Shown here: positions 8,250 to 16,150 of the stretch, in pieces
Layout: every line of letters begins with the position of its first letter
How positions within the stretch are numbered: position 1 is the stretch's first letter
From: Priestia filamentosa
Lineage (GTDB): Bacteria; Bacillota; Bacilli; Bacillales; Bacillaceae_H
DNA length: 64,000 bases
Direction: 5' to 3'
NCBI RefSeq assembly: GCF_900177535.1
Contig: NZ_FXAJ01000001.1
Span: 930,001-994,000 of the forward strand
Program-made: the position numbers and the translations under genes
Notes under the pieces: model-generated
Seen by the model: only the letters and a program-made list of their open reading frames with translations
Told to the model about the DNA's origin: nothing
Database searches by the model: none

Positions 8250-8669
8250 ATGATTTTATCCAAAAAAGATATTGAAGTACGCTATGCTGAAACAGATCAA
8301 ATGGGCATTGTATATCATGCAAACTATGTAATATGGATGGAAATTGGACGCACTGCATTGATTGAAGAGCTTGGATTTCGCTATGCAGATATGGAGAAGG
8401 ATGGGATTCTTTCGCCTGTGCTAGAAATTAATGCTCAATATAAAAAGCCCGTTAAATATGGAGAAGTAGCTTCTGTACATACATGGATTGAAGAATATGA
8501 TGGAGTGCGAGTAACATATGGCTATGAAATCTATAATGGTGACGGTGATCTATCTGTTATTGGCTATAGTAAACATGCGTGTGTAAAAAAAGAAAACTTT
8601 CGCCCAGTTTCAATGCGAAAGTATTTTCCAACGTGGCATGAAGCTTATTTAAAAGCAAAAAAAGCGTAG
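8250..8669 (+). CDS. yneP: YneP-like acyl-CoA thioesterase (YbgC/4HBT hot-dog)
   Basis: A 139-residue single hot-dog domain. The N-terminal VRYAETDQMGIVYHANYVIWMEIGR region holds the 4-hydroxybenzoyl-CoA thioesterase signature, with the catalytic Asp in ETDQMG and the HANY motif. It should hydrolyse short or aromatic acyl-CoA thioesters in the cytoplasm; the true substrate is unknown. It lies between tlp and yneR as in B. subtilis. A GAAGGG ribosome site precedes the ATG. Confidence 0.87.
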   Translation: MILSKKDIEVRYAETDQMGIVYHANYVIWMEIGRTALIEELGFRYADMEKDGILSPVLEINAQYKKPVKYGEVASVHTWIEEYDGVRVTYGYEIYNGDGDLSVIGYSKHACVKKENFRPVSMRKYFPTWHEAYLKAKKA

Positions 8670-8692
8670 AAGAATATTCTTCTACGCTTTTT
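8659..8692. terminator. Bidirectional terminator between yneP and yneR
   Basis: A 14-bp near-perfect palindrome AAGCGTAGAAGAA-TA-TTCTTCTACGCTT flanked by A and T runs. Confidence 0.9.
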
Positions 8693-8693
8693 C

Positions 8694-8984
8694 TTATTTG
8701 TTGTAGTGAAATAGAGGTTCTTCCCCTTGTTCATCAAGTGTAACTGATACATCATGCTCATCAAAGAACCAGAGATCTTCATCTTCGATAAAGAAAGTAA
8801 TTCCATTTTGTTCGTCAGAAGCGCCAATTTTAAGCGGGTCGTCTGATTTCACGCCAAGGGAAAATCCTTTTTGAACAGTGCTGCAGCCACCATAGCGTAC
8901 GAAAAAGCGAACTTTACTTCCGTTATCGATATGTAAAGCTTCCTTGTACCAGTTTGCTGCCTCTTCTGAAACAGTCAATTTCAT
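8694..8984 (-). CDS. yneR: YneR-like HesB/IscA-family protein
   Basis: A 96-residue HesB-like core fold protein: MKLTVSEEAANWYKEAL start, FFVRYGGCSTVQKGFSLGV centre and a FFIEDEDLWFFDEHDVSV region. True IscA scaffolds have three Cys ligands; here only one Cys (in GGCST) is visible, so it probably does not carry an Fe-S cluster in the IscA manner. The ATG at 8984 is chosen over a TTG three codons earlier because AAAGGGAG then has proper spacing. It is the last gene of the block matching the B. subtilis citB region; yneQ is absent. Confidence 0.8.
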   Translation of the reverse strand: MKLTVSEEAANWYKEALHIDNGSKVRFFVRYGGCSTVQKGFSLGVKSDDPLKIGASDEQNGITFFIEDEDLWFFDEHDVSVTLDEQGEEPLFHYNK

Positions 8985-9128
8985 GCTAATCAACTCCCTT
9001 TCTTAGCTCTTCTCCCTTTCTTCATTATAAGAGAAATAAAAGAGAATGAAAAGGAATTGAGCATTTTTTAATAAAACGTTGTTCTAAAAGATATATATTA
9101 AATTTTCCTAGAGCCTTTATGGATTATA

Positions 9129-9353
9129 CTATGAAGATTTTACTGCCTCGTAACGCTGGAGTGCACGTTCACGAGCTTCTTTATGGTCATCAATTGGATG
9201 AGGGTAGTCTTTTCCAAGTTCAATACAAGCTTCTTTTAAAACTTCAGAGGGTGCTTCCCAAAGCTTATGAAGGTAGCGCTTTGGAAGGTGCTCAAGTGCT
9301 GCTCCTTTCTTTCCTATGTAAGTAAAGGTACTGTGTTTAGGAAGGATAAACAA
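9129..9353 (-). CDS. Hypothetical 74-residue protein at the end of the bioY operon
   Basis: I do not recognise the family. The product is small, basic and helical, with a hydrophobic start (FILPKHSTFTYIG) and a charged C-terminal helix (DDHKEARERALQRYE). It begins with TTG 25 bases after the MaoC-like gene on the same strand, so it is probably the last gene of that operon. The ribosome site is weak and the start is uncertain. It could be a non-conserved frame, though the amino-acid composition looks like a real protein. Confidence 0.45.
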   Translation of the reverse strand: MFILPKHSTFTYIGKKGAALEHLPKRYLHKLWEAPSEVLKEACIELGKDYPHPIDDHKEARERALQRYEAVKSS

Positions 9354-9378
9354 CTTTCAATGTGTTTCTTTTTCAATC

Positions 9379-9726
9379 TTATAAAGAAGAAAATGAAATG
9401 TTTCCTTTGACAATATTTTCCCCTTCACATACTCCTTTTACATGTAACGTTTCTCCTTTTTCTTCTACAGTTAAAGAAATGGACTGTCCTATATATAAAG
9501 GAGAAAGAAAGGTCATGTTATACTGCTTGACGTATGAGCGTTTCGGGATGGAAGAAGACAGAGCAGCCATTACTTTCCCCATCGAAAGCATGCCATGCCC
9601 AATTCGGTCTTTGAACCCATACTTTTTTGCTTCTTCTTTGTTCATATGAATGGGATTATAGTCAGAAGATACCTTTGCATAATTGTTGATATCTTCTTCG
9701 CTTACAAAAATAGTATAAGTTTTCAT
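9379..9726 (-). CDS. MaoC-like hot-dog dehydratase, C-terminal type
   Basis: A 115-residue hot-dog protein. It shows the (R)-enoyl-CoA hydratase pattern: SSDYNPIHMNKEEAKKYGFKDRIGHGMLSMG contains the Asp and His (D-x-N-P-I-H) catalytic pair and the GHGML turn. Such enzymes hydrate 2-enoyl-CoA or dehydrate 3-hydroxyacyl-CoA. AAAGGAG precedes the ATG, which overlaps the stop of the upstream partner by four bases (ATGA). The pair probably forms a two-chain dehydratase like HadAB. Confidence 0.8.
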   Translation of the reverse strand: MKTYTIFVSEEDINNYAKVSSDYNPIHMNKEEAKKYGFKDRIGHGMLSMGKVMAALSSSIPKRSYVKQYNMTFLSPLYIGQSISLTVEEKGETLHVKGVCEGENIVKGNISFSSL

Positions 9727-10109
9727 TCTCTTTCTCCTTTGATTAGAGTTGAGGAACATGTTGCAACTTGATTTCCTTTTTCACTAAAAATGGTAAGCTT
9801 TTGTTCGTAAAAAATATAGCCGTGTCGTCTTTTCACTTCTTTAAAGGTATATTCGCACATGTAGTTTGTATCGATGTATAGGGGTTGATTATAGTCGAAA
9901 GATTGTGTTCGATGAACAACTCCATGGAATAATACTTCTTTCGGTTTAAGGAATAAAAAAGGCATAGAAGGAGGGAGGGGAATCGAGGCAAAACCATGTT
10001 GTTTGGCGTCCTCTTCAGAAAAATAGATACCTTCTTTTTCGTTAACTGAGTTAGCATACTCTTGAACATCTTGCTTTGTTATCAGAATCGAAAATTTACC
10101 ATCGATCAT
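9723..10109 (-). CDS. MaoC N-terminal-domain-like (FAS1-type dehydratase) protein
   Basis: A 128-residue protein resembling the non-catalytic half of double hot-dog dehydratases: ITKQDVQEYANSVNEKEGIYFSEEDAKQHGFASIPLPPSMPFLF near the start, and HRTQSFDYNQPLY in the middle. The D-x-N-P-x-H catalytic pair seen in its partner is absent, as expected for the structural subunit. It is linked by ATGA overlaps to the thiolase gene upstream and the MaoC gene downstream, implying translational coupling and a complex. Confidence 0.7.
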   Translation of the reverse strand: MIDGKFSILITKQDVQEYANSVNEKEGIYFSEEDAKQHGFASIPLPPSMPFLFLKPKEVLFHGVVHRTQSFDYNQPLYIDTNYMCEYTFKEVKRRHGYIFYEQKLTIFSEKGNQVATCSSTLIKGERE

Positions 10110-11197
10110 TTTATCACCTCAAATAATATAGAGAGCCCAAGTCCTCCAGCAATTCCAGCTGAAGCTATAGCATAGCGGGCGTTTCTCTTTTGTCCTTCAT
10201 AAAAAAGGCGAGTAGCAAGCATGGCACCTGATGCTCCGTACGGGTGACCAAGGGCGATTGCTCCGCCTCTTACGTTAAGACGTTCTATTGGAATGTGAAG
10301 TTCCCGAGCGCATGCCACAACTTTAGAAGAAAAAGCTTCATTAATTTCAAATAAATCAATATCATGAACAGTTAAATTTTGTTCGTCAAGCAGTTTACGT
10401 ATTGCTTTAATGGGTGCTTCTCCAGGGAAGTGAGGATGCACGCCAACTGAAGCGGTACCGAGTATTTTAAGCCCTCTGTACATGTTAAGTTCTTTCGCTC
10501 GTTCCCCTTCCATCACAACGGTAACACAGCTGCCGTCACTAATGCCTGCACAGTTTGCTGCTGTAACTGTTCCATCACGTAAAAAAGAAGGAGCTGCGCG
10601 CGAAAAGAGTCGCTCACTAGGTGGTTTACGAGTTAATGTTTCATCGCAATCAATCCCAAAGAGAGGGAGGATTTCCTCTTTTAAACTCCCGTTTTGAAGA
10701 GCTTCATATGTCCGCGTATAGCTGATGCGGGCATACTCATCTTGCTTCGCACGTGTAATACCGTATTTTTGAGCCACATATTCTGCAGCAAGGCCCATAT
10801 CAGGATCCCCAATTTCATCAGGAGAGAATCTCGCTCTTTGTTTGTAGGAAGAGGTGCTTGTACTTTCTGAACCTCCAGCTAAGTAGCATGTTCCACTGCC
10901 GCTTTTAATCAAAGCAGCTGAGAGGCGAATAGCCTCAAGACCACCTCCGCATTGACGATCAAGTGTTAAGCCAGGGATACTTGGGGAAAGCCCTCCTTGC
11001 AAAAGAGAAAGGCGGGCAAGGTTTCCGCCTGGACCAATTGTATGAGCTAAAATAACTTCATCAATTGTTCCAGGAATACAGCGCGATAGCTCGTAAAGGA
11101 GAGGAGCTGTTAATTCTTCTACATTTTTTGTCTTAAAGACGCCATTTTGACGCCCAATTGGCGTTCGTTTTGCTTGAACAATTAAGGCTTCCTTCAT
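10106..11197 (-). CDS. yhfS: YhfS-like acetyl-CoA acetyltransferase (thiolase)
   Basis: A 363-residue thiolase, slightly shorter than the usual 390. The nucleophilic Cys is in DRQCGGGLEA, and the second active-site blocks NEAF (EINEAFSSK) and GGAIALGHPYGASGA are intact. The final Cys-containing block reads ASAGIAGGLG instead of the usual CxGxGxG, so the second catalytic Cys is missing. That loss fits a thiolase used for condensation or an altered reaction, as in SCP2-type enzymes. A GGAGG site precedes the ATG, which overlaps the ligase stop (ATGA). Confidence 0.82.
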   Translation of the reverse strand: MKEALIVQAKRTPIGRQNGVFKTKNVEELTAPLLYELSRCIPGTIDEVILAHTIGPGGNLARLSLLQGGLSPSIPGLTLDRQCGGGLEAIRLSAALIKSGSGTCYLAGGSESTSTSSYKQRARFSPDEIGDPDMGLAAEYVAQKYGITRAKQDEYARISYTRTYEALQNGSLKEEILPLFGIDCDETLTRKPPSERLFSRAAPSFLRDGTVTAANCAGISDGSCVTVVMEGERAKELNMYRGLKILGTASVGVHPHFPGEAPIKAIRKLLDEQNLTVHDIDLFEINEAFSSKVVACARELHIPIERLNVRGGAIALGHPYGASGAMLATRLFYEGQKRNARYAIASAGIAGGLGLSILFEVIK

Positions 11198-12633
11198 TGT
11201 ATTTCCTCCGTTTCTAGGTGATTTTTTAACGCTTGCCGAGCAATCTTTCCGCTTGATGTATACGGAAGTTCCTTCACAAACCGCCATAACCTTGGTACTT
11301 TATACGAGGAAAGGTGCTTTCGTACAAAGGAAGAAAGTTCTCTTTTTGAAGCATTTCCTACAATAAAAGCAAGTGGTTTTTGTCCCCAATAAGCGTCAGT
11401 TACTCCAATGACTGCTGCTTCTTGTACATTTTCATGTTTCTTTAATATTTCTTCAATTTCTTCAGGGAAAATATTTAAGCCGCCATAAAGAATCATATTA
11501 TGCTTTCGCCCGATAATGTAAAGAAAGCCTTGTTCATCAAGATAGCCCATATCATCAACGGTCATCCACTCATTAGGAGAGTCTATTCCGTCTCCCTTTA
11601 AATAGCCAAGAAAACGCAGCTCGCTTTTTACGTAAACAGTTCCAATTTCACGAGGAGGGAGAATTTCTCCTTTATCACCGACAATTTTAACAGAAACATG
11701 CTGACAAGGTGTGCCAACAGAAGAAGCATGATTTCGATTTTCATTATTCAACACAGAAACAAAGCTAAGTTCAGATGCTCCGTAAAATTCGTAATGCTTC
11801 ATAAAAGGAAAAAGGGCAAGAGCTTTTTGACGCGTGGACGGTTCCCATTTTGCACCTGAAGAGAGCATTTTAAAAGAGGAATTCACTTTTTCTCCTTTAG
11901 AAAGCAGTGCCTCAATCATTGTTGGAACACTGTATACGGTTGTTATATTTTTGGATTTTAGGAGAGAGAGAACAGCAGAAGGAGAAAATCTCTCCAGAAG
12001 ATGGACGGTTCCTCCGAGAAAGAGCGTGCTAATAGCTCCATACAAAAATAAAGAATGAACAAGTGGTCCTGGTACAAGCACGCATTCTTCACTATGCATA
12101 TGAAAATCTGTTTTGTTGCAGTCAAAGCTTTTTACCCATGACTTCTGTGAGCGTAGAAAAGCTTTTGGTTTTCCTGTTGAACCTGATGTGAATCCCATAT
12201 AGAAAGGGGAAAGTGGGTCAACAGAGAGAACAGGAGAAGGTAATGTTTTCTCTACTTCTATTTTCCAATCCTCTACTAAGGCGAATTTCTTTGTAAAAGA
12301 GAGTTTCCTAGAAAGAGAGGCGGAAGTTAGTAAAACGTGTGGAGAAGAAAGAGAAAGACGTTCTTCTAGTTCCATTGGTGATGAACGGGGATCAAGCGGA
12401 ATAGCTGTCCATCCCGCTCTTGATGCCCCAGTGAATATTTGTAAAAATTCTAGACTGTTTTGGAGCAAAAAGGCCACTTTTAAAGGTTTCTTTGAATAGT
12501 TTTGAAACCATCCTGCTGTTTTTTGAATTAAATTGTTCCACTCTTTATAAGAAAGTGTTTCTTTCGCTGTAACAAGGGCAGGACGAAGCGGACTTCTGTC
12601 TGCATATTTTTCATATGTACTTGTAATATTCAT
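11194..12633 (-). CDS. yhfT: YhfT-like AMP-forming acyl-CoA synthetase
   Basis: A 479-residue member of the ANL superfamily. It shows the P-loop GFTSGSTGKPKAF, the FYGASELSF motif, the TVDDMGYLDEQGFLYIIGR hinge and the conserved C-terminal lysine segment YTSSGKIARQAL. It should activate a carboxylic acid, probably a fatty or dicarboxylic acid, to its CoA thioester. In B. subtilis the homologous yhfU(bioY)-yhfT-yhfS operon is under BirA control. ATG at 12633 with GGTGGA is preferred over an upstream GTG. Confidence 0.82.
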   Translation of the reverse strand: MNITSTYEKYADRSPLRPALVTAKETLSYKEWNNLIQKTAGWFQNYSKKPLKVAFLLQNSLEFLQIFTGASRAGWTAIPLDPRSSPMELEERLSLSSPHVLLTSASLSRKLSFTKKFALVEDWKIEVEKTLPSPVLSVDPLSPFYMGFTSGSTGKPKAFLRSQKSWVKSFDCNKTDFHMHSEECVLVPGPLVHSLFLYGAISTLFLGGTVHLLERFSPSAVLSLLKSKNITTVYSVPTMIEALLSKGEKVNSSFKMLSSGAKWEPSTRQKALALFPFMKHYEFYGASELSFVSVLNNENRNHASSVGTPCQHVSVKIVGDKGEILPPREIGTVYVKSELRFLGYLKGDGIDSPNEWMTVDDMGYLDEQGFLYIIGRKHNMILYGGLNIFPEEIEEILKKHENVQEAAVIGVTDAYWGQKPLAFIVGNASKRELSSFVRKHLSSYKVPRLWRFVKELPYTSSGKIARQALKNHLETEEIQ

Positions 12634-12661
12634 GGTTATTCCACCTTTAAAAACGAGCACT

Positions 12662-13225
12662 CTACGATGCTTTAGATGTTGTTATTTTTAACTTTGGTCG
12701 TAATACTCGCGCTAATTTTAAAATGAAAAAGGAAGCAGCGGCTGCCTTAATAAGGTCGCCAGGTAAATAAACAACGCTAAGCTTTAGTGCATGAAGAAAA
12801 GAGATATTCATAAAAGCGGCCTGTACAGGAACACCAACTGCATAAGTAGTCAAAATACCTCCTACTATTGTAGCACTGAAAATGTTTAAAAAATTCTGTT
12901 TCTTTATTGTTTTATGTACAATAAAACCAACAACAAAGGCAGCAAGCGGGTAGCTTAATATAAATCCTCCGCTTGGACCAACAAAAACACTAAATCCGCC
13001 TCGTCCACCTGTTAAAAGCGGCATGCCTGCTGCAATTAGAAGAAGAAAAAGTCCTTGACTTAAAGCGCCAAGCCTTGCTCCAAGTAGTCCTCCAGAAAGC
13101 ATAACAACAAAGTTTTGTAGCACAATAGGAACAGGTGTAAAAGATAGCATAATAGGTGGGAAAAGACCAAATACGCCCATAATGGCTGCCATCATACTCA
13201 CAAAAGCAAGTTCTTTTGTTTTCAT
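12662..13225 (-). CDS. bioY: BioY, biotin transporter substrate-binding subunit
   Basis: A 187-residue, six-helix integral membrane protein of the BioY family, the S-component of ECF-type biotin uptake. Diagnostic segments are MLSFTPVPIVLQNFVVMLSG near helix 2, GLLGARLGALSQ, and GGFSVFVGPSGGFILSYPLAAF. AAGGAGG lies upstream of the ATG. It heads the minus-strand operon bioY-yhfT-yhfS-MaoC-MaoC, coupling biotin demand to the acyl-CoA enzymes behind it. Confidence 0.93.
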   Translation of the reverse strand: MKTKELAFVSMMAAIMGVFGLFPPIMLSFTPVPIVLQNFVVMLSGGLLGARLGALSQGLFLLLIAAGMPLLTGGRGGFSVFVGPSGGFILSYPLAAFVVGFIVHKTIKKQNFLNIFSATIVGGILTTYAVGVPVQAAFMNISFLHALKLSVVYLPGDLIKAAAASFFILKLARVLRPKLKITTSKAS

Positions 13226-13259
13226 TATTCGAAAACCTCCTTAATGTATTTGTTAAGAG

Positions 13260-13287
13260 TTTATAAGAAAAACGGTTTTTATGTCAA
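13260..13287 (-). promoter_or_regulatory. bioY promoter
   Basis: On the minus strand TTGACA (13287-13282), 16 bases, then TATAAA (13265-13260). An AAAAAC-C-GTTTTT dyad fills the spacer. I looked for a BirA operator of the TTGTTAAC-N14-GTTAACAA type but found only a right-half-like CTTAACAA downstream, so BirA control is not demonstrated. Confidence 0.65.
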
Positions 13288-13399
13288 CTTATTTTTTATT
13301 TTGGTTTACGTAAAAAAGAAAAAGACCTAGCAAAAAGGACTCTTTTCGTTGAGAGAAAGATAGGGTAGTGTAAAAGAAATTCAGGAGGAGGTGGCTGTT

Positions 13400-14101
13400 G
13401 TGTTATTAGAAATTGCGGTAACAACAGTGGAAGATGCGCTTATTGCTCAAGAAAATGGTGCAGATCGAATGGTTGTCATGTCATCTGTTGGAAATGAAGG
13501 TGTAACGCCAAGCTTTGGACTTGTTGAAGAAATTAAAAAATTTTCATTTGTTCCTCTAAGCGTTCTTATTCAACCACATTGTCAAACATATGCGTATAAC
13601 AAGTATGATGTAAAAACAATGTGTCGTGACATTGAAATGATGAAGGAATTAAAAGTAGAAGGAGTATCTTTTGGATGCCTAACAAAAGAAGGAGAAATTG
13701 ACAAACAGATGTTAGAGCTTCTCTTATATAGAGCAAGAGGGATGCATGTTTCTTTTCACAATGCCTTTGATTTTATAAAAGATCAAGGAGAAGCTTTGGA
13801 ACTTCTTGCCCAATATAAAGAAGTAAAAAGTGTATGGACATCAGGGCGTGAGCGAACAGCTTTAAATGGTCTTCCACATATTAAAAGGCTTTTAAAGAAA
13901 AGCAATCGTCCACATTTAACGGGATGCCGAGGGTTAAAACCTGAGAATTTAAAGGCTTTTTTAGATGTTACAGATGTTGAGGAAGTTCACTTGTTTTCAG
14001 GTGTTCGAGAATCTTGTCATGTGAGAAAACCAATTAGTGCAAAAAGTGTTGCAAAAGCAAAAGAAATTGTTGAATTGATAAACAAAAAACGTGAAAAATG
14101 A
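13400..14101 (+). CDS. cutC: CutC family copper-homeostasis protein
   Basis: About 233 residues forming a TIM barrel of the CutC family. Characteristic segments are LEIAVTTVEDALIAQENGADRMVV, the VLIQPHCQ strand (usually IRPRxG), the VSFHNAFD strand and the GCRGLKPEN region. The genuine biochemical role of CutC proteins is debated. GTG at 13400 is chosen because GGAGGT sits 7 bases upstream; the earlier GTG at 13391 overlaps the ribosome site. It is followed by a thioredoxin gene on the same strand. Confidence 0.82.
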   Translation: MLLEIAVTTVEDALIAQENGADRMVVMSSVGNEGVTPSFGLVEEIKKFSFVPLSVLIQPHCQTYAYNKYDVKTMCRDIEMMKELKVEGVSFGCLTKEGEIDKQMLELLLYRARGMHVSFHNAFDFIKDQGEALELLAQYKEVKSVWTSGRERTALNGLPHIKRLLKKSNRPHLTGCRGLKPENLKAFLDVTDVEEVHLFSGVRESCHVRKPISAKSVAKAKEIVELINKKREK

Positions 14102-14140
14102 GTAAGGGGATTTTATAATGAGTAGTAGGAGGTGTAGAGT

Positions 14141-14458
14141 ATGAAGAAATTAACATCAAAAGAAGAGTTTCAGCAAGCTATTGCAGGTGATGAAATAAAC
14201 GTTGGGATTTTTACAACAACGTGGTGCCCAGACTGCAAGCGCCTTGATATGTTTATCGACGATATCATTAATAAACACGACGATAAAAAGTGGTTTACCG
14301 TTGATCGTGATGAGCTTGAAGAAGTGGCAGACGAAAACCAAGTAATGGGTATTCCATCACTTCTTGTATATCGAAACGGAGAAAAACTGGCGCATCTACA
14401 TAGCGCTAATGCTAAAACTCCAGAATCTATCGAAGAATTTTTGGAGTCTGTAAAATAA
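14141..14458 (+). CDS. Thioredoxin-family protein (WCPDC)
   Basis: A 105-residue single-domain thioredoxin fold with active site TTTWCPDCKRLD, and a cis-Pro loop VMGIPSLLVYRNGEKLA. The CPDC dipeptide differs from the CGPC of TrxA and resembles YtpP- or YusE-like thioredoxins of Bacillus. It is probably cytoplasmic, with an unknown partner. AGGAGGTG precedes the ATG; a terminator follows. Confidence 0.85.
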   Translation: MKKLTSKEEFQQAIAGDEINVGIFTTTWCPDCKRLDMFIDDIINKHDDKKWFTVDRDELEEVADENQVMGIPSLLVYRNGEKLAHLHSANAKTPESIEEFLESVK

Positions 14459-14488
14459 AAAAAGAGAGGCATAATCCTCTCTTTTTTT
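14458..14488. terminator. Terminator between the thioredoxin gene and the siderophore esterase
   Basis: AAAGAGAGG/CCTCTCTTT stem with CATAAT loop followed by T residues. A flanking A-run makes it usable from both strands. Confidence 0.88.
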
Positions 14489-15293
14489 ATGTGCGAAGCG
14501 ATATAAACCGCAAAGATTGACTTAATACGGCTAGAACAACAGACATATGGTTTTCTCCTTTTGCTTCGACAAAAGAAAAAGAAAAAGAGCTGCTGTTTAT
14601 TGCTGAAAATCGTTTTGCAAGATCCTGTGCGTCTGTGACCATATGGCTTTTTTCTTCTGAACCAATGCTCACAAATAGCTTTTTATGTAAAGTCTCATTA
14701 TGGAGGTTGTTCCTAAACTCTTCTTCTTTTGCTAAGATAGCGCGCTCGTTCCACCAAAGGGAAGGGCTGCTTGCAATATAAGCGCTAAAAAGAGAAGGTT
14801 TTGTGTAAAGCGAATAAAGAGTAAAGAGTCCACCAAGTGAATGACCGAAAAGTGCTTCGTTTTCAGTATCAATCCGATAGTTTTCTAAGATCTGAGGTTT
14901 CAGTGTTTCCTCTAGAAAAGCTAGAAAAGTATCTGCTCCTCCTGTTTCAGACCATGGTTCGCCGTTTGGTTTCTTCGGTAATTTAAGAGAAGAAGAGGGG
15001 GGAGTAAAATCATAGCATCTTCTCTCAGAAACAAAGTCTTCACGTCTAGCGTCCCCAATTCCAACTACAATCATAGGTAAAACATTTGTTTTTGCAGAAC
15101 GTCTTGCTTGAAGTCTAACAGCATCCCGAAATGTTCTAAAAAAAGCATTGCCATCAAGAACATATAAAACAGGAAATCCTTGCTCTGGGGGAGCTGTATC
15201 AGGGACATAAACAGAAATTTGATATGAAACTCCTTCTTTAGAATGAAGGTTGAAAGAGTCTTCATTATGATTGACAGACTGAATAGAAATCAT
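14487..15293 (-). CDS. besA: Bacillibactin trilactone hydrolase, BesA/YbbA-like esterase
   Basis: A 268-residue alpha/beta hydrolase of the esterase D/IroE-Fes-like family. It has the nucleophile elbow FGHSLGGLFTLY, an LYVLDGNAFF strand near the N-terminus, an SSPSLWW segment and a late catalytic His (ENHMSVV). In the siderophore context it should hydrolyse the ferric bacillibactin ester backbone in the cytoplasm to release iron. ATG at 15293 with AGAGGAG upstream is preferred over longer in-frame starts. It is the last gene of the uptake operon, 20 bases after the ATPase gene. Confidence 0.85.
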   Translation of the reverse strand: MISIQSVNHNEDSFNLHSKEGVSYQISVYVPDTAPPEQGFPVLYVLDGNAFFRTFRDAVRLQARRSAKTNVLPMIVVGIGDARREDFVSERRCYDFTPPSSSLKLPKKPNGEPWSETGGADTFLAFLEETLKPQILENYRIDTENEALFGHSLGGLFTLYSLYTKPSLFSAYIASSPSLWWNERAILAKEEEFRNNLHNETLHKKLFVSIGSEEKSHMVTDAQDLAKRFSAINSSSFSFSFVEAKGENHMSVVLAVLSQSLRFISLRT

Positions 15294-15312
15294 CTTTTTT
15301 CTCCTCTCATCA

Positions 15313-16140
15313 TTAGTTTGTGATATATACTTTTTCAAATGATTCTTCTTGTTTTTTTCCAATGCTATCATATCCAAAGCAAACAGGTGCGCCATTATAC
15401 GGATCAATCATAATGCGTGCTTCAATTTCAAAAACTTCGCGCAGCACATCTTCGGTAATAATATCTCGCGGTGCGCCTTTTTGAATGATTTCTCCGTTTT
15501 TCATCGCCACAATATAGTGAGAAAAACGAGCTGCATGGTTGATATCATGAAGAACCATCACAATTGTGCGCATTTTATCCCTATTTAGATTTTCTACAAT
15601 TTCTAACACCTCAAGCTGGTGGGCCATATCGAGATATGTTGTTGGCTCATCGAGAAGAAGCACTTCTGTTTCTTGCGCAAGTGCCATTGCAAGCCATACT
15701 TTTTGGCGCTGCCCTCCTGATAGTTGTCCAATTTCACGATGTTTAAAAGAAGATGTTCTCGTTACTTCCAGGGCCCAGTTGATCATTTCTTTATCATAAG
15801 AAGATAGCTTGTTTTTATTTGTACGATGTGGATAACGTCCATATGAGACAAGTTCTTCTACTTTTAATTCACTTGGTGCAGTTGGTGTTTGAGGAAGAAG
15901 CGATAAATTTTTAGCAATTTGTTTTGTTGCCATCTTGTTTAGATTCTGGCCCTGTAAATATACGTTTCCATGTTGCTGTTTTAAAATACGCCCCATTGTC
16001 TTGAGCAACGTTGATTTTCCACAGCCGTTTGGACCAATAATTGTAGTGATTTCTCCTTTTGGGATGGTTACATTAAGATCTGTAAACACTGAGAACTTTT
16101 CATAGCTTGCCGCTAGATTTTCCGTTCGTAAAATACTCAT
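15313..16140 (-). CDS. Ferric siderophore ABC transporter ATPase (FecE/YusV type)
   Basis: A 275-residue ABC ATPase with Walker A IIGPNGCGKSTLLK, signature LSGGQRQKVWLAMALAQ, Walker B VLLLDEPTTYLD and switch His in LHDIN. It belongs to the iron-siderophore/heme/B12 subfamily. In B. subtilis the FeuBC permeases rely on a separately encoded YusV; here the ATPase is in the same operon. ATG at 16140 has AGGAGG 6 bases upstream. The long upstream open frame overlapping the permease gene is not coding. Confidence 0.92.
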   Translation of the reverse strand: MSILRTENLAASYEKFSVFTDLNVTIPKGEITTIIGPNGCGKSTLLKTMGRILKQQHGNVYLQGQNLNKMATKQIAKNLSLLPQTPTAPSELKVEELVSYGRYPHRTNKNKLSSYDKEMINWALEVTRTSSFKHREIGQLSGGQRQKVWLAMALAQETEVLLLDEPTTYLDMAHQLEVLEIVENLNRDKMRTIVMVLHDINHAARFSHYIVAMKNGEIIQKGAPRDIITEDVLREVFEIEARIMIDPYNGAPVCFGYDSIGKKQEESFEKVYITN

Positions 16141-16150
16141 TTTATTCCTC

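Noticed and set aside
13226-13320. A BirA operator upstream of bioY
   Set aside because: Expected from B. subtilis, but no left half at 14-16 base spacing from the CTTAACAA-like right half could be found by eye.
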